The notes under the pieces: model-generated
Seen by the model: the letters and a program-made list of their open reading frames with translations, nothing else
Database searches by the model: none
What the model was told of the DNA's origin: nothing
Position numbers and translations under genes: made by a program
Shown here: in pieces, positions 45,485-58,949 of the stretch
Position numbering within the stretch: position 1 is the stretch's first letter
Layout: each line of letters opens with the position of its first letter
NCBI GenBank assembly: GCA_022376925.1
Contig: JAIOJX010000005.1
Location: 14,598,501-14,662,500, forward strand
Direction: 5' to 3'
DNA from: Tragulus kanchil
Lineage: Eukaryota > Chordata > Mammalia > Artiodactyla > Tragulidae
DNA length: 64,000 nt

Positions 45485-47790
45485 GGATTCAGCTTAATGA
45501 ATCTATCATTGTTTTTCTGTAGTGTGAGCAGTTATTTTTAGCCTGATTTTAAATGGTTGTAGTCAAAGTCTAGAGTTCTTCACTTTTAAATAAGTTTTTT
45601 GTAATCCTGTGATGAGAATAGCAAGATTGGTGTTGTTTTGCTCAGTTCTGTTGTTTGTTTTGGTTTCTTTTTAAGCCACTGTTTCTGGTAGCACCTATAA
45701 TTCTAAAGTGTAGACAGAGAAAAAAAGAAGATAAAAAGAAGACATAAATAACACAGAAAAAAAGGCCTAAGGGAAAATGAATAGGGAAGAAAAGAATGAA
45801 ACAGAAATGATAGAAATTGAAGCTAGAAATTACATCAAAGCCCCCTCAGTGGTGGCCAGTCTCCTGTGTTGTGGAGAAAACAATCAATGAGGAATAAAAA
45901 GATTCATTATTGAAATCAAGTTTGCCACCTATACCAAGTCACTTAGTGTTTCAGTAAAGGCAATTTCCTTCTCTGTGTGTGGAACTTGCTGAGAACGCAT
46001 GAATAAAAGCCAATGTGCATTTTCTTTTTAAGAAGGAAAAAATAAGTCCTACAGAAAGTATTCAACGAAAGAAAGGAGATTGTTAAGCCTTGTGAATGGT
46101 ATTATCAGGCTGCCAATAATAAGAGGAAGTGGGGGAAGGGAAGGCAAAAATGGATTATAGGATAGAAAAAATGCCGCTAACATAGGACAATGTACATTTG
46201 CACAAGGCCAATCAAGATACAGGGCATTTGGGAGTACCTTCTCTTACTTCAATGTACTAAAAAAATGGTGTGTCTTTAATATGGAAAAGACCAGGATAGG
46301 TATTTTTTCTCACTGCAGATAAATATCTGGGGGTCAGAAGATAAAAGATGGCTCAAAAAAAAAAAAAAAAAAAAAGACAGGAGAGCCCTCTGGAGGAGGG
46401 TAGATTGTGGGGACACTCTGCAACTAAGCGATGCCTTCTGAAGAGAGACGCCATGGACCCTTGAGCTCACACCAGCGGGAGGAGCCTTAACCTATTTTTC
46501 AGTGATTCCAGTGCCAGAGATGGATGAGTTCAGACTCAGACCTCACTAGGGCACTGACAAGGTTAATTAACACAAGCTACGTCATGAAAGAAATGTATCT
46601 ATTAAAAACTGAAAACTACAGGCTTGACTTTCCTAACGGATTCAGCTTAATGAATCTATCATTGTTTTTCTGTAGTGTGAGCAGTTATTTTTAGCCTGAT
46701 TTTAAATGGTTGTAGTCAAAGTCTAGAGTTCTTCACTTTTAAATAAGTTTTTTGTAATCCTGTGATGAGAATAGCAAGATTGGTGTTGTTTTGCTCAGTT
46801 CTGTTGTTTGTTTTGGTTTCTTTTTAAGCCACTGTTTCTGGTAGCACCTATAATTCTAAAGTGTAGACAGAGAAAAAAAGAAGATAAAAAGAAGACATAA
46901 ATAACACAGAAAAAAAGGCCTAAGGGAAAATGAATAGGGAAGAAAAGAATGAAACAGAAATGATAGAAATTGAAGCTAGAAATTACATCAAAGCCCCCTC
47001 AGTGGTGGCCAGTCTCCTGTGTTGTGGAGAAAACAATCAATGAGGAATAAAAAGATTCATTATTGAAATCAAGTTTGCCACCTATACCAAGTCACTTAGT
47101 GTTTCAGTAAAGGCAATTTCCTTCTCTGTGTGTGGAACTTGCTGAGAACGCATGAATAAAAGCCAATGTGCATTTTCTTTTTAAGAAGGAAAAAATAAGT
47201 CCTACAGAAAGTATTCAACGAAAGAAAGGAGATTGTTAAGCCTTGTGAATGGTATTATCAGGCTGCCAATAATAAGAGGAAGTGGGGGAAGGGAAGGCAA
47301 AAATGGATTATAGGATAGAAAAAATGCCGCTAACATAGGACAATGTACATTTGCACAAGGCCAATCAAGATACAGGGCATTTGGGAGTACCTTCTCTTAC
47401 TTCAATGTACTAAAAAAATGGTGTGTCTTTAATATGGAAAAGACCAGGATAGGTATTTTTTCTCACTGCAGATAAATATCTGGGGGTCAGAAGATAAAAG
47501 ATGGCTCAAAAAAAAAAAAAAAAAAAAGACAGGAGAGCCCTCTGGAGGAGGGTAGATTGTGGGGACACTCTGCAACTAAGCGATGCCTTCTGAAGAGAGA
47601 CGCCATGGACCCTTGAGCTCACACCAGCGGGAGGAGCCTTAACCTATTTTTCAGTGATTCCAGTGCCAGAGATGGATGAGTTCAGACTCAGACCTCACTA
47701 GGGCACTGACAAGGTTAATTAACACAAGCTACGTCATGAAAGAAATGTATCTATTAAAAACTGAAAACTACAGGCTTGACTTTCCCTAAC
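45485..47790 (+). repeat. Direct duplication 13 (~1.15 kb x2)
   Basis: Unit A 45485-46637 abuts unit B 46638-47790. One homopolymer difference at the join (TTTCCTAAC versus TTTCCCTAAC). Intron 3 sequence without coding content. A 21-base poly-A lies in both. Confidence 0.94.
46355..46375 (+). repeat. Poly-A run
   Basis: 21 consecutive A; copy at about 47508-47527 through duplication 13. Confidence 0.9.
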
Positions 47791-48084
47791 ATCTTTAAGA
47801 GAGCCAAAAAGGAAGGCTGTTTGTATTCATATTATGCAGAAATGGAATGGTTGTCAAGAGCATAGCTGGAGTGTTCTCAGAAGGCTTTCAGCATGATGGG
47901 ACTGCAGAGGTAGGCAAGAATAACACAGTTGGGTTATTTTTTGTTTTTGTTTGTTTGTTTGTTTGTGCTTTGGAATTGGGCCAAGATGTCCAACAAAAGC
48001 CAGATTTGCAACAGGCCGGAACTGTAATGCGTCTTATTACCTACACAGTTCTGACACTGAACATTTGCATCATGCAGGAACCCT

Positions 48085-48185
48085 TCAGAACCCCAGCGAC
48101 TGGTGGCAGAGGGTGGCCCAGAATGCGGTGCTTCTGAAAGCCCCCCGAGTCCTCCTGGGCAGCCCAGGCTGCGAACCGCTGCCAT
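48085..48185 (+). mobile_element. MER5/MER20-like hAT remnant
   Basis: GGTGGCCCAGAATGCGGTGC, TCCTCCTGGGCAGCCCAGG and GCGAACCGCTGCC resemble the 3' half of these elements in order. Confidence 0.45.
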
Positions 48186-48954
48186 GACATTTCAATAAAC
48201 ATGTACACTGAGCCCTCAGATTCATTATCAAACTGGGAAGGGTTACAGCTTTTAAAACTCACATCCCCCCTACCCGCTGAAAGAGAGTCCTAAAATGTTC
48301 CAGAAAATGGAGCATATGCTCACTAGAGGACTAAGATGTTATCGAGGAAGCCCATGGAAATGTATAGATATAATTGCTCAGGGTCACAGGTAAAGTCTCT
48401 TTCAATTCAGGTGTAGCTGAGAATGAGTGTGTCAGACACCAGAGGTCTTGAATATCTGGGGAAAAGTTATGAGGCCAGTGCCACAAGATGAGAATGAACA
48501 TTGAAGGGCTGAAAGGGGAACCTTATTAAGAATGAAAATATTATGAGACCGTTAATACATTTAACTAAGAAACAAAGAGCCAAAGGAAACAAAGGATAGT
48601 TCCAAAAAAAAAAAAGGATATTAGTGTCAGCAAGTACTCTGGTAGAATGAATTCAATCAGACACGTAAACTCTACTTCTTCATGACAGGCTTTTAAAAAA
48701 ACTTTAAATATTATGAGAAATATACAACAATTAATGTGAGAATACTTTCAAAGCACAGCTACTTTGGGAGACCAATAGTATACTTTAATACAAGGGCATT
48801 CTAGAGGTAGATCTGTCCCCATCTTAGCCAAGTGGTTGTCTTTAATTCAGCTATTCTTAGAATGAAGTAGAATAAGAGATGCTGAAAAGGGAACTTCCCT
48901 ATGAGCTAGTGTCTGTGTCCATGGGGCCCCCTCTTGTCTTTTTTGTTTGTTTGT

Positions 48955-49123
48955 TTGGCTGCTCTCTGTGGCATGTGGGATCTTAGTTCCCTGACCAGGG
49001 ATGGAAGCCGTGCCCCCTGTAATGGGGCTATGCCTTCATCCGAACCCAGGGATCAACCCCCCTCTCTCATATCTCCTGCATTGCCAGGCAGGTTCTTTAC
49101 CATGAGCTCCACCTGGGAAGCCC
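48955..49123 (-). mobile_element. Composite of CHR-type and Bov-tA SINE fragments
   Basis: The left part (GGCATGTGGGATCTTAGTTC) is a CHR-type piece. The right part (ATCTCCTGCATTGCCAGGCA to CCACCTGGGAAGCCC) is the tRNA-like end of a Bov-tA. The junction is near 49040. Confidence 0.7.
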
Positions 49124-49666
49124 TCATGGGAAGTAGTAGGAGGTGTTTTCTCTTTCAGCTGTCATGAAAACCTTCAGAATAAAGCCAACAGCACAGCCCA
49201 GTGCAGAGGTGCTTTATCAGTTATTGTTCATTCTCTCCTCTACAAACCCAAAAATCCTGACACTAATCTCAATCCCAAATGAAAGTCATTTCTAGCTTAT
49301 GGAATATTAAAAAATGATAGGGTTTAACTTTTTACCTTGAAATACACTTGTGTCCTTCATTCACCACCTTTTCCCATCTTGTATGAGTTCTTCAGGATTT
49401 TTTTCCTTCCCATGAGCCCTCGTCCCTCTCTATGTTCTTTCTTTCTTTCTTTTCTTTTTTGATAATAGCTTGTTTTTTCCCAGATATCTAATAGATATGT
49501 TTTTAGGAATTAATTCTATTGTTACCAGGAATTAAGTCACTAAGGATGAGTCCAGTTTTTACCAGTTTTCACATCATCGTTTTTCAAATCTATCCAAAAA
49601 ATTTGTTTAGATTTCTGTCTCATGTCTTTCTCCTCTGCCAGTGAACACGTTTCTTCTCCATTTTAA

Positions 49667-50191
<525 letters not shown>

Positions 50192-50784
50192 TAATTGGCA
50201 TCTTTAAGACAAATCACATGGACTGTAGTAATTCTTTTAGTCACCTCTAAGCTTCCTATGCCAGACATTTAATTTTTTTTTCTCTTTGTGTGGTGAGGAA
50301 ATCAAGTACTATATTGAAGTTGGTTGAGTTACAGTGTCATCTATGTACCCTAAGGAAGCAATCACCACTTCTGAGAATTAAGTATGGTATTTTTTTCAAT
50401 TAAAAAAAGAGAGAGAAACATCAACCAGGGCCACGGGTGGCAGCAGGTCGCCAGTGGAGGAAAGGAGCTGAGAGGAGGCAGGGCAGACCCTCAGACGACT
50501 CCTGCAGTATTTACACACACATCGGTCCCAATGACCCTCTGCCCACCATTCTGCTGAGAACCAGCCGCCTTCACGGCTTTGTTCTGACAGCCTTTACTTC
50601 GGGTCTCTTCTTGGCCTTTCAGAGAGCAAGGACTAGACCATGGCTGCATGAGAGTGCCTGGAGGGTATGGGGTGCTGGGGGAGGTGGGGGCTGCCTCCTT
50701 CCACAGTAATGCTTCAGTTTCTGTTGAATGACTGCATAATGGAATAGAGAAGCCAGGAATGTTCATTCCAGCCAGTATTAATGA

Positions 50785-51120
<336 letters not shown>

Positions 51121-51335
51121 TAAGCCATAAGCCATTTTATGTGAATTTCAGGGAAAATGTATCCATTCCCTGAGGTGTGACATTCTTAATCTGCTGTTTT
51201 CCTTGACCCCTCATCCCCTGGGCTTCAGAAATGATTGAATGAATGAATGAATGAGCCCCTTGGGCTTTAGAAATGATTGTGTCGGCTGCCTGGGCTAGAG
51301 CTGGGTTGAATAAACTAAATGGCGGGGATAGCTTT
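51121..51335 (+). other. STMND1: STMND1 3' UTR
   Basis: Unique sequence following the stop, with a short AATG tetranucleotide run (about 51234-51253) and an AATAAA near its end. The 3' boundary is inferred from the polyadenylation signal; an A-rich AAATAAATAAAA stretch follows. Confidence 0.6.
51309..51314 (+). terminator. Polyadenylation signal AATAAA of STMND1
   Basis: Canonical AATAAA 189 bases after the STMND1 stop. Further AATAAA-like hexamers occur about 30 bases on in an A-rich stretch, so cleavage around 51330-51360 is expected. Confidence 0.6.
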
Positions 51336-51586
51336 AAAAAAATAAATAAAAGGAAAATTTGACCAACTTTGGTTTTATGAAATTGTTATTCACCTTCAGT
51401 GTGGCTTCCAACACTGTGAAAATGTCTTTCATTTATGAGCACCTTCTGCTTCCATTGATGTGTTTGTACCAAATGAGATCCTTCTTTTTGGTTCCTGCCC
51501 TTCGGCTATGTCTGCCCTATGAGTGTCCTTTAAGACAAATTGTATGGATTTGTGGTAAGTATTTTAATGATCTGTGTGTTGCATAG

Positions 51587-51772
51587 GGTATTCCCTAGTG
51601 GCTCAGACAGCAAAGAATTCGCCTGCAGTGCAGAAGGCCTGGGTTCGATCCCTGGTTTGGAAAAATCCCCTGGAGAGGGCAGTGGCAACCCACTCCAGTA
51701 TTCTTGCCTGGAGAATTCCATGGACAGACCATGGGGTTGAAAAGGGTCTGACACGACTGAGCAACTAATTGT
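51587..51772 (+). mobile_element. Bov-tA SINE
   Basis: TATTCCCTAGTGGCTCAGAC start, GGTTCGATCCCTGGTTTGG box and GTCTGACACGACTGAGC; slightly shortened in the GGACAGACCATGGGG part. Confidence 0.88.
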
Positions 51773-52431
51773 CTTTTATGCTTCAAATGCTATGCGTTTG
51801 GGGGTGTGTTTTTTTCTCCAATTCTCTGTGTTGTGATGAAAGCAAGATCTTGATTTAGCTGAATTATATGTCATATGTAAAACTTCAGAAAGTGATACGC
51901 AATTCTCAGAATTAGGTATCTATGGAATTTTCTTCCCATGAGAAAAGAAGAGCTTTCACTGGAGCAGGAGTGGGAGGAGGTCCAATGCCTGACTTCCCTG
52001 CAGAGTTTCCTGGCCCTCATCTTCCTGGAAGTATACTGGGGTTCATCCTTTTCCCTCACCACCCTCATCCTGTCAGTTTCAGGTCTTAGGAGTCTACGTT
52101 CTATGAAGAGCTCTCATATCCATGTTCATACTCTCTCCTGTCATTACCTAGTTCAGACCACCCCACCATCATTCAGCTAGATTACTGTAACTGTCGTCTT
52201 AATATTTTTTCAATGGTCTTGGAATATTTTCTACCACATCAGTAAACAAGGATGCCAAGGCCATCAAAGAGTGCAGCCCCTCAGTGTGAATGGATGAACC
52301 CTCTGGGGGTTCAGGAAGAAGAGAACACCTGCCATCCAGCAGCCCTCAGAGGGCAGCCACTCCCTACAAGGAACCCTGAGAGAACTCAGGATTTAAACTT
52401 ACAGGCTTCTGGTCCCAGGTCACTGAGGTTC

Positions 52432-53060
52432 ATTTCAAAGCAACTGATTCAGCCACTATGGAAGACAGTATGGAGATTCCTCAAAAGACTAGGAATAGAG
52501 ACCCAGCAATCCCACTACTAGGCATATACCCTGAGGAAACCAAAATTGAAAGAGACACCTGTACCCCATTGTTCATTGCAGCACTATTTACAGTACTTAG
52601 AACATGGAAGCAACCTAGATGTCCATCGACAGATGAATGGATAAAGCAGCTGTGGTGCATATATACAAAGGAATATTATTCAGCCATTAAAAGAATGCAT
52701 TTGAATCAGTTCTAAAAAGATGAATGAATCTAGAGCCTATTATACAGAGTGAAGTATGTCAGAGCAAGATAAATACTGTGTACTGACATATATATGTATG
52801 GAATCTAGAAAGATGGTTCTGGTAAATGAATGTGCAGAGCAGCAATGGAGAGGTGGAAATGGAGAACAGTCTTACGGACATTGGGGTGAGGGAAAGGAAT
52901 ATGCTGTGGGACTAGGGGATCTCAAACAGGGGCTCTGTGGTGACCTGGAGGGGTGGGATGGGAGGGAGATGAGGGGAGATGAGGGGGGTGGGGACATATG
53001 TAGACCTGTGGCAGTAACCAACAAGACCCTGTAAAAATAAATAAATAAGTTTTAAAAGTA
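52432..53060 (+). mobile_element. Artiodactyl L1 3' end
   Basis: CAGCCACTATGGAAGACAGT, AGCAATCCCACTACTAGGCA, GGAAGCAACCTAGATGTCC and GTTCTAAAAAGATGAATG follow the end of L1 ORF2 into the 3' UTR. Frames are broken. It ends in AAATAAATAAATAAG. Confidence 0.85.
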
Positions 53061-53511
53061 TGATGCATACTAGACTATGTCACAATATGTATAGCTTATT
53101 ATTTATATAAAATTGTTTGTGGGCAACACAATGTTTTCATCTGTCCATAGGTTTTCTACAGAGGTGATCTCACACCAGTCCCTAGCTGAAGAGCTCTCAT
53201 ATCCATGTTCATACTCTCTGTCATTACCTAGTTCAGACCACCCCACCATCATTCAGCTAGATTACTGTAACTGTCGTCTTAATATTTTTTCAATGGTCTT
53301 GGAATATTTTCTACCACATCAGTAAACAAGGATGCCAAGGCCATCAAAGAGTGCAGCCCCTCAGTGTGAATGGATGAACCCTCTGGGGGTTCAGGAAGAA
53401 GAGAACACCTGCCATCCAGCAGCCCTCAGAGGGCAGCCACTCCCTACAAGGAACCCTGAGAGAACTCAGGATTTAAACTTACAGGCTTCTGGTCCCAGGT
53501 CACTGAGGTTC

Positions 53512-54140
53512 ATTTCAAAGCAACTGATTCAGCCACTATGGAAGACAGTATGGAGATTCCTCAAAAGACTAGGAATAGAGACCCAGCAATCCCACTACTA
53601 GGCATATACCCTGAGGAAACCAAAATTGAAAGAGACACCTGTACCCCATTGTTCATTGCAGCACTATTTACAGTACTTAGAACATGGAAGCAACCTAGAT
53701 GTCCATCGACAGATGAATGGATAAAGCAGCTGTGGTGCATATATACAAAGGAATATTATTCAGCCATTAAAAGAATGCATTTGAATCAGTTCTAAAAAGA
53801 TGAATGAATCTAGAGCCTATTATACAGAGTGAAGTATGTCAGAGCAAGATAAATACTGTGTACTGACATATATATGTATGGAATCTAGAAAGATGGTTCT
53901 GGTAAATGAATGTGCAGAGCAGCAATGGAGAGGTGGAAATGGAGAACAGTCTTACGGACATTGGGGTGAGGGAAAGGAATATGCTGTGGGACTAGGGGAT
54001 CTCAAACAGGGGCTCTGTGGTGACCTGGAGGGGTGGGATGGGAGGGAGATGAGGGGAGATGAGGGGGGTGGGGACATATGTAGACCTGTGGCAGTAACCA
54101 ACAAGACCCTGTAAAAATAAATAAATAAGTTTTAAAAGTA
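53512..54140 (+). mobile_element. Artiodactyl L1 3' end, duplicate copy
   Basis: Copy of the 52432 element through duplication 14. Confidence 0.85.
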
Positions 54141-54541
54141 TGATGCATACTAGACTATGTCACAATATGTATAGCTTATTATTTATATAAAATTGTTTGT
54201 GGGCAACACAATGTTTTCATCTGTCCATAGGTTTTTCTACAGAGGTGATCTCACACCAGTCCCTATGGTGTGAAATGTTAAAGTAGCTGATGACTAAGTA
54301 CAAAATCCTTGTACCAGAATGCTTCAGAAGCATTGGGATATCATTCAGATCTCTGCAAATAATAAAATTTAAATGACTAAAAATACATTTAATACCAATT
54401 TAAAGTAATTGTTGAAAGTTCATCTTCAAATTTGCTATATCTCCGAATAATAAGATTTCTCTTGAAATTCTATGCTCTTGTCTATGCTATGTATACTGGC
54501 TTGGGAGACGTGTTTGTTAAGTTAAAATATATATAAGTATA

Positions 54542-54862
54542 GGGCTTTCCTGATGGCTCAGGGGTAAAGACTCCACCTGCCAAGGTAGGATCCATAGGTT
54601 CGATCCCTGATCCCAGAGGATCCCACAAGCCTTGGAGCAACTCGGCCACAGCTACCTCGGCACAGAACCTGTGCTCTAGAGCCTGGGAGCCGCAACTACT
54701 GAAGCCTGAGCGCCCTACAGCCTGTGCTCAGTACCGGGAGACACTGCTAGAAGTCAGAGCACCACAATTAGAGAGTAGCCCCTGCTCCCTGCAACTAGAG
54801 AAAAGCTCAAGCAGCCGTGAAGACCTAACACAGCCCCTAAATAATAAATAAATGAATAAAAT
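54542..54862 (+). mobile_element. CHR-type SINE, long form
   Basis: GGGCTTTCCTGATGGCTCAG start, GGTTCGATCCCTGATCCC box and serial GCAACTACTGAAGCC-type modules; A-rich tail running into a TA/GA microsatellite. Confidence 0.88.
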
Positions 54863-54865
54863 CAT

Positions 54866-54891
54866 TTATATATATATATAGAGAGAGAGAT
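54866..54891 (+). repeat. (TA)n(GA)n microsatellite
   Basis: TA run followed directly by GA run at the end of the 54542 SINE tail. Confidence 0.9.
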
Positions 54892-55076
54892 GTGAGCATT
54901 CTCACTGATACCCTGGCTTGAAACCTCTCTCTATATAGTTAAATATGCTAGTAATAACACATCCTAAATGATAAGGCTTGTATTTTCATAGCAAGATCAT
55001 CCATTTTAACAGGATGGAAAGAGAGACGCTTGCAGTGAATTAGCCAGATCCTGGGAACTGCGCTAAAGCTCTAGAT

Positions 55077-55284
55077 ATGCTTTGTGGTGTCTGCTCAATC
55101 TCCTAGAACCCTTTGTGACTCCATGGAGTGCAGGCCTCCAGGCTCCTGTCTGTGGAATTTTCCAGGCAAGACTACTGGAGCACGTTGCTCCGAGGGATCT
55201 TCATGACCCAGGGATCAAACCTGCATCTCTTATATCTCCTGCGTTAGCAGGCAGATTCTTTACCACTGCGCCACCTGGGAAGCC
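55077..55284 (-). mobile_element. Bov-tA SINE
   Basis: CTCCATGGAGTGCAGGCCTC, GGGATCAAACCTGCATCTC and CGCCACCTGGGAAGCC; moderately diverged. Confidence 0.87.
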
Positions 55285-56820
55285 TAAAAACTTGAGGAGC
55301 CTAAAAACATGCTACTACTCATGAGACCACCTGAGGATTCAGAGATGAAGAGAGGGGGTTTCAGAGGCCGTAAACCATCCCGCCTTCCCAGAGCCGCCAG
55401 CATCTGCCAGGCAGGTGGTTTGTGTTTGAATCGGCTCTGACTCCAGTGAGCCATCCACCCATCCCTGCAAAACTTAAAAAACAACCCAAACCCACAGCTT
55501 CAAATGTAAATATCTTTTCCCATGATCGACTTTCCTTTTTAAAGATGATTCACACTCAACAGTAAGAACCAAGATTTCTAAAATAAAGCCTTTGGGAATA
55601 ATGTTAAGTTTATCTACTGAAATAACATAATTGCTTTTCTCATTCCTATAACATAAAGTTTTGAGCCATCACTAGGCTATTTCGATTAAAACCAAACCAC
55701 AACCTTCAGGGAGTTACGAGTCAGGAAGGTAAGACTAGGCCAACGTCTTTATAATCATTTTAACTGAGGGCAGCTGAAAAACGCCTGTATTTTCTTGTGA
55801 AAGATAGACTTGCTGGGTCTAATAGAAAGTACTTTGTACCTAGTAAAAAAATCCTCCAGGTTTTCTAGCGTAAAAAAAAAAGAACTTATGGATAATATAT
55901 TTATTTAAAATGATATCTAAATGGTGTATTTAAAAATCTTTCACATACATTTAAAATATAGATGGTGTAAGACTATGTTAGCAAAAGTGCTTTTGCGATC
56001 ACAAGGACAAAAATAGGGTTTATCTTAGGGTGTTGCTGTGGTGACTACCAGTCGTTTATGACAGTGCCTATCTCTGTGTTTGTTACTTCATTATCAGTAA
56101 TGTAAGCTAAGATTTGAAGGAGTAATTATACAGTAAATACCGCATACTGAAGATGTATAATGATGCAGTGTGTCAGCGGATAGATCCCTTTTGCATTCAC
56201 ATAACCTGTACATGCAAAGCCTTCTTGTAGCATGGTGGAATGTATGTCTAGGTCAATAAAGGCATTATTTCAAAATAAATTGTGGGAGACGGCTGTTACG
56301 GTCTCTCTGGGTCACTTCTATTTGCTTCTTAAAAATAATAGCCTCCAAAAAAAAAAAAGCCTCCCCTTTGTTTTTATTTTTCTAATCCCGTAAGTGATAT
56401 GTTACAAGCCACACACACTGAAAAACAGAAGAATCAAAAAGTACCAAGAATCCAACATCTTCCCCTCCTACCAAGAAAACTACTAGAAATATTTGGCTAT
56501 ATGGACTTGGAGGTTTTTTCCTGACATAAATGGACTCATACAGCATAAACTGTTTTGTAACTTGTTTTTTTTCAACTCCAAAGTACAATAGATTTTCATG
56601 TAAATAAATCTACTGCCACTGTATTATTCCTATGATGTAACATTGTTTGGTGTCCCTGTTATGTATTTAGGGACTCTCGTCCTTAAAGATGATCATAACA
56701 CATTTCTGGTTTTTTTTTGTTTTTTTTTTTTGGCAAATTGGTAAGCAAAATAATTTGAACATTGTTCCTTTAACAACAGTCTGCACCTCTGGGAGGGCAG
56801 ACTGCTGCTTACTCACCAAG
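55285..56820. other. Intergenic, AT-rich, nothing recognised
   Basis: No gene; a poly-A near 55870 and a T/G-rich run near 56710-56731. Confidence 0.5.
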
Positions 56821-57002
56821 GACCATGTGCCACAACTACTGAAGCCTGTGTGCCCTAGAGCCCGAGTTCCACAAGAGCAGTCAATACAGCAAGAAGCCTG
56901 CTCACCCTGACTAGAGACCAGTCCCTACTCCCTGCAACTAGAGAAGAGCCGGCAGCAGCAGTGAAAACACAGACTAGCCAAAAATAAATAAATAAATAAG
57001 AA
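56821..57002 (+). mobile_element. CHR-type SINE, 5'-truncated
   Basis: CCACAACTACTGAAGCCTGT, CAGTCCCTACTCCCTGCAAC and GCCAAAAATAAATAAATAAA: the 3' half of the long form. Confidence 0.8.
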
Positions 57003-57269
57003 ATAATTGAACATCAGGGTCATGAAAATAGTAATTCAAGTCCTAGTCATTTCTAGTAATAAATACATACATTTTCTCTCTATAGAATACGCATCAATTC
57101 CTAAGCCAAACATAATGCTTTAAAAGGTACGTGATAGCTCATACCTTTTCCTCCTTAAGGAGGCAACCGCAGGGCTCATTTGTTCAATGGGAGAAAGACT
57201 ATAGAGAATTAGTCCTTCTTCAACCCTGTGAGACCGACCTGTGCCAGTAGAACTCAGCATAAGACCCCT

Positions 57270-57400
57270 GACCAGCAGCAGCAGCAGCAGCACTTGGGAA
57301 CTTGTAATAAACACAGGTTCTCAGCCCTGCCCCAGATCTTCTGTATCAAATCACAGGGCTGAGGCACCTGAGTTTAACAAGCTGTCCAGGTGGGCTCTCC
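57270..57400 (+). mobile_element. MER5A-like hAT remnant containing a CAG run
   Basis: CACTTGGGAACTTGTAATAA, CAGCCCTGCCCCAGATCTTC and TTTAACAAGCTGTCCAGG follow MER5A. Six to seven CAG units (about 57273-57292) occupy the place of its CAGCATCAGCATC-type start. Confidence 0.65.
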
Positions 57401-58155
57401 ATCTGGGACTAAAAGACCACTTTCCAACAGGTTCCGTTAATTACCCCTGAGCCCAAGGATCAAGTAGAATATTTAACAAGAATTGATTATATCTCTTCTG
57501 AAAACTGTTTTAATGCCATTTGTACTGGAGAAGAGTTTAGACCACTCACAATGCCTCTGCTCTTGTTCTTTGTCCATCTCCTGCTCGACCAGGGCCTGCT
57601 TCACTCACATGACTATCCAATCCTCTTAATTAGAAGGCTGAATCAGTCACTCCCTACTTGCTTGCCCTCTGCCCTGGCTGCTAGTTTCCCTGGTAACCAA
57701 CGAGTCAACTGACATGGATTTCCCATCTAAAGGGCAGTCTCCTTCCCCAAGTCATGAGGGTCGAGGCTGGGTCCTGCCTGCTCCTGCTGTCTGCTGTCCA
57801 CAGTGGGGTGTCCCTCGAACACCTTTGGTTTCAGACAGGTAAGATCCTCTATCCACTAGCGATCGATGTCTCCGTCACTGGCTCTGGGCTCTTTCCTTGG
57901 TCTCAAAGCCTTATAAGCCGGTGAGTGCTGCCCAACAACGAGCGATAATATTTAATTTTGAAAAGCGTTTTTTAAAAAATATGATCTGTAAAGGAATAGA
58001 AAGATTGTAAAAAAAAAATCTCAGAAGCTTCTACTCACACGGTTTCATAAAATATACACATCTCATCCTCCAATTCAAGAAAACTAAACCTGCAATTATA
58101 GATAAGATATAACAGATGTGGTTTTTGTAAAAGCTCTGACCATGCCTTGGTGTTA
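57401..58155. other. Intergenic, nothing firmly recognised
   Basis: Contains only a 56-codon open frame at 57754-57924 with a hydrophobic start, discussed under findings. Confidence 0.45.
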
Positions 58156-58170
58156 CACCAAAGTATTTTC

Positions 58171-58491
58171 TCTTTTTTTTTGAGTTATTTATTTTGGGGT
58201 GGGGGTCGGGTTGGGGAGGGAGGGGAGTGAGTGGGCCTCTTCAATTGGTCTTTCATTTCTCTACTTTCATCCGTCTTTGTTCTTTGGCTTCTGTGGGCCT
58301 CCCATCGCGGTGGCGTCTGTCGTTGCAGAGCACCGGCTCTGGGCGCATGCGCACCAGAGCTCCGGCTCGGTAAATGGACACGTCGGTCCAGCCGCTCCGC
58401 GGCACGTGGGATCTTCCCAGGCCAGGGATGGAACCGGCACCCCTTGCACTGCAAGGCGGTGTCCTTACCCACTGGACCACCAGGGGAAGCC
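58171..58491 (-). mobile_element. CHR-type SINE with target duplication
   Basis: Full-length minus-strand element from the T-rich tail to CACCAGGGGAAGCCC. CACCAAAGTATTTTC flanks at 58156-58170 and 58494-58508. Confidence 0.92.
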
Positions 58492-58621
58492 CTCACCAAA
58501 GTATTTTCAAGGGAAAGTATGTATACTTGTTTCAAGTTAAAATATTTAGGGTATATATGCACTACTTTTAAAGATTCTCTGCTTTTATTATTTTAAATAA
58601 TCTCATCTGTTGTAATTTTTT

Positions 58622-58949
58622 AATATTTTATTGATTGATTGATTTTTGGCTATCCTGGGTTTTCACTGCTGTAAGAGGCTCTTCTCTAGTTGCAGGAAGT
58701 GGGGGCTCCTCTCTTGTTGCGGTGACTTCTCTTGTTGTGAAACGCTGGCTCTAGGGCTCACAGGCTTCAGTAGTTGCAGCATGTGGGGTCCATAGTTGCG
58801 GCTCCAAGGCTCTAGAGCACAAGCTCAATAGTTGTGGCTCACAGGCTTAGTTGCTCCACAGCATGTGGGATCTTCCCGGATCAGGGGTCGAACCCATGCC
58901 TCCTGCATTGGCAGGCGAACTCTTTACCACTGAGCTACCAGGAAAGCCC
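58622..58949 (-). mobile_element. CHR-type SINE, long form
   Basis: TTGATTGATTGATTTTTGGC tail side, GCTTCAGTAGTTGCAGCATG and GAGCTACCAGGAAAGCCC. Confidence 0.88.

Larger units (their letters stand above)
44988..48084. other. STMND1 intron 3, nothing recognised apart from duplications
   Basis: Holds the tail of duplication 12 and all of duplication 13; purine-rich (GAAAAAAAGAAGATAAAAAG) segments and a GTTT run at about 47942-47966. No coding signal. Confidence 0.5.
52103..54265 (+). repeat. Direct duplication 14 (~1.08 kb x2)
   Basis: Unit A 52103-53184, unit B 53187-54265, virtually no spacer. Carries an L1 3' end. Differences: CTCTCTCCTGTC versus CTCTCTGTC near the start and one T in a T-run near the end. 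Confidence 0.95.

Noticed and set aside
52252..53034. Frames of 85-92 residues containing EKTRNRDPAIPLLGIYPEET-like text
   Set aside because: Out-of-frame and broken L1 3'-end sequence, duplicated at 53332; not a gene.
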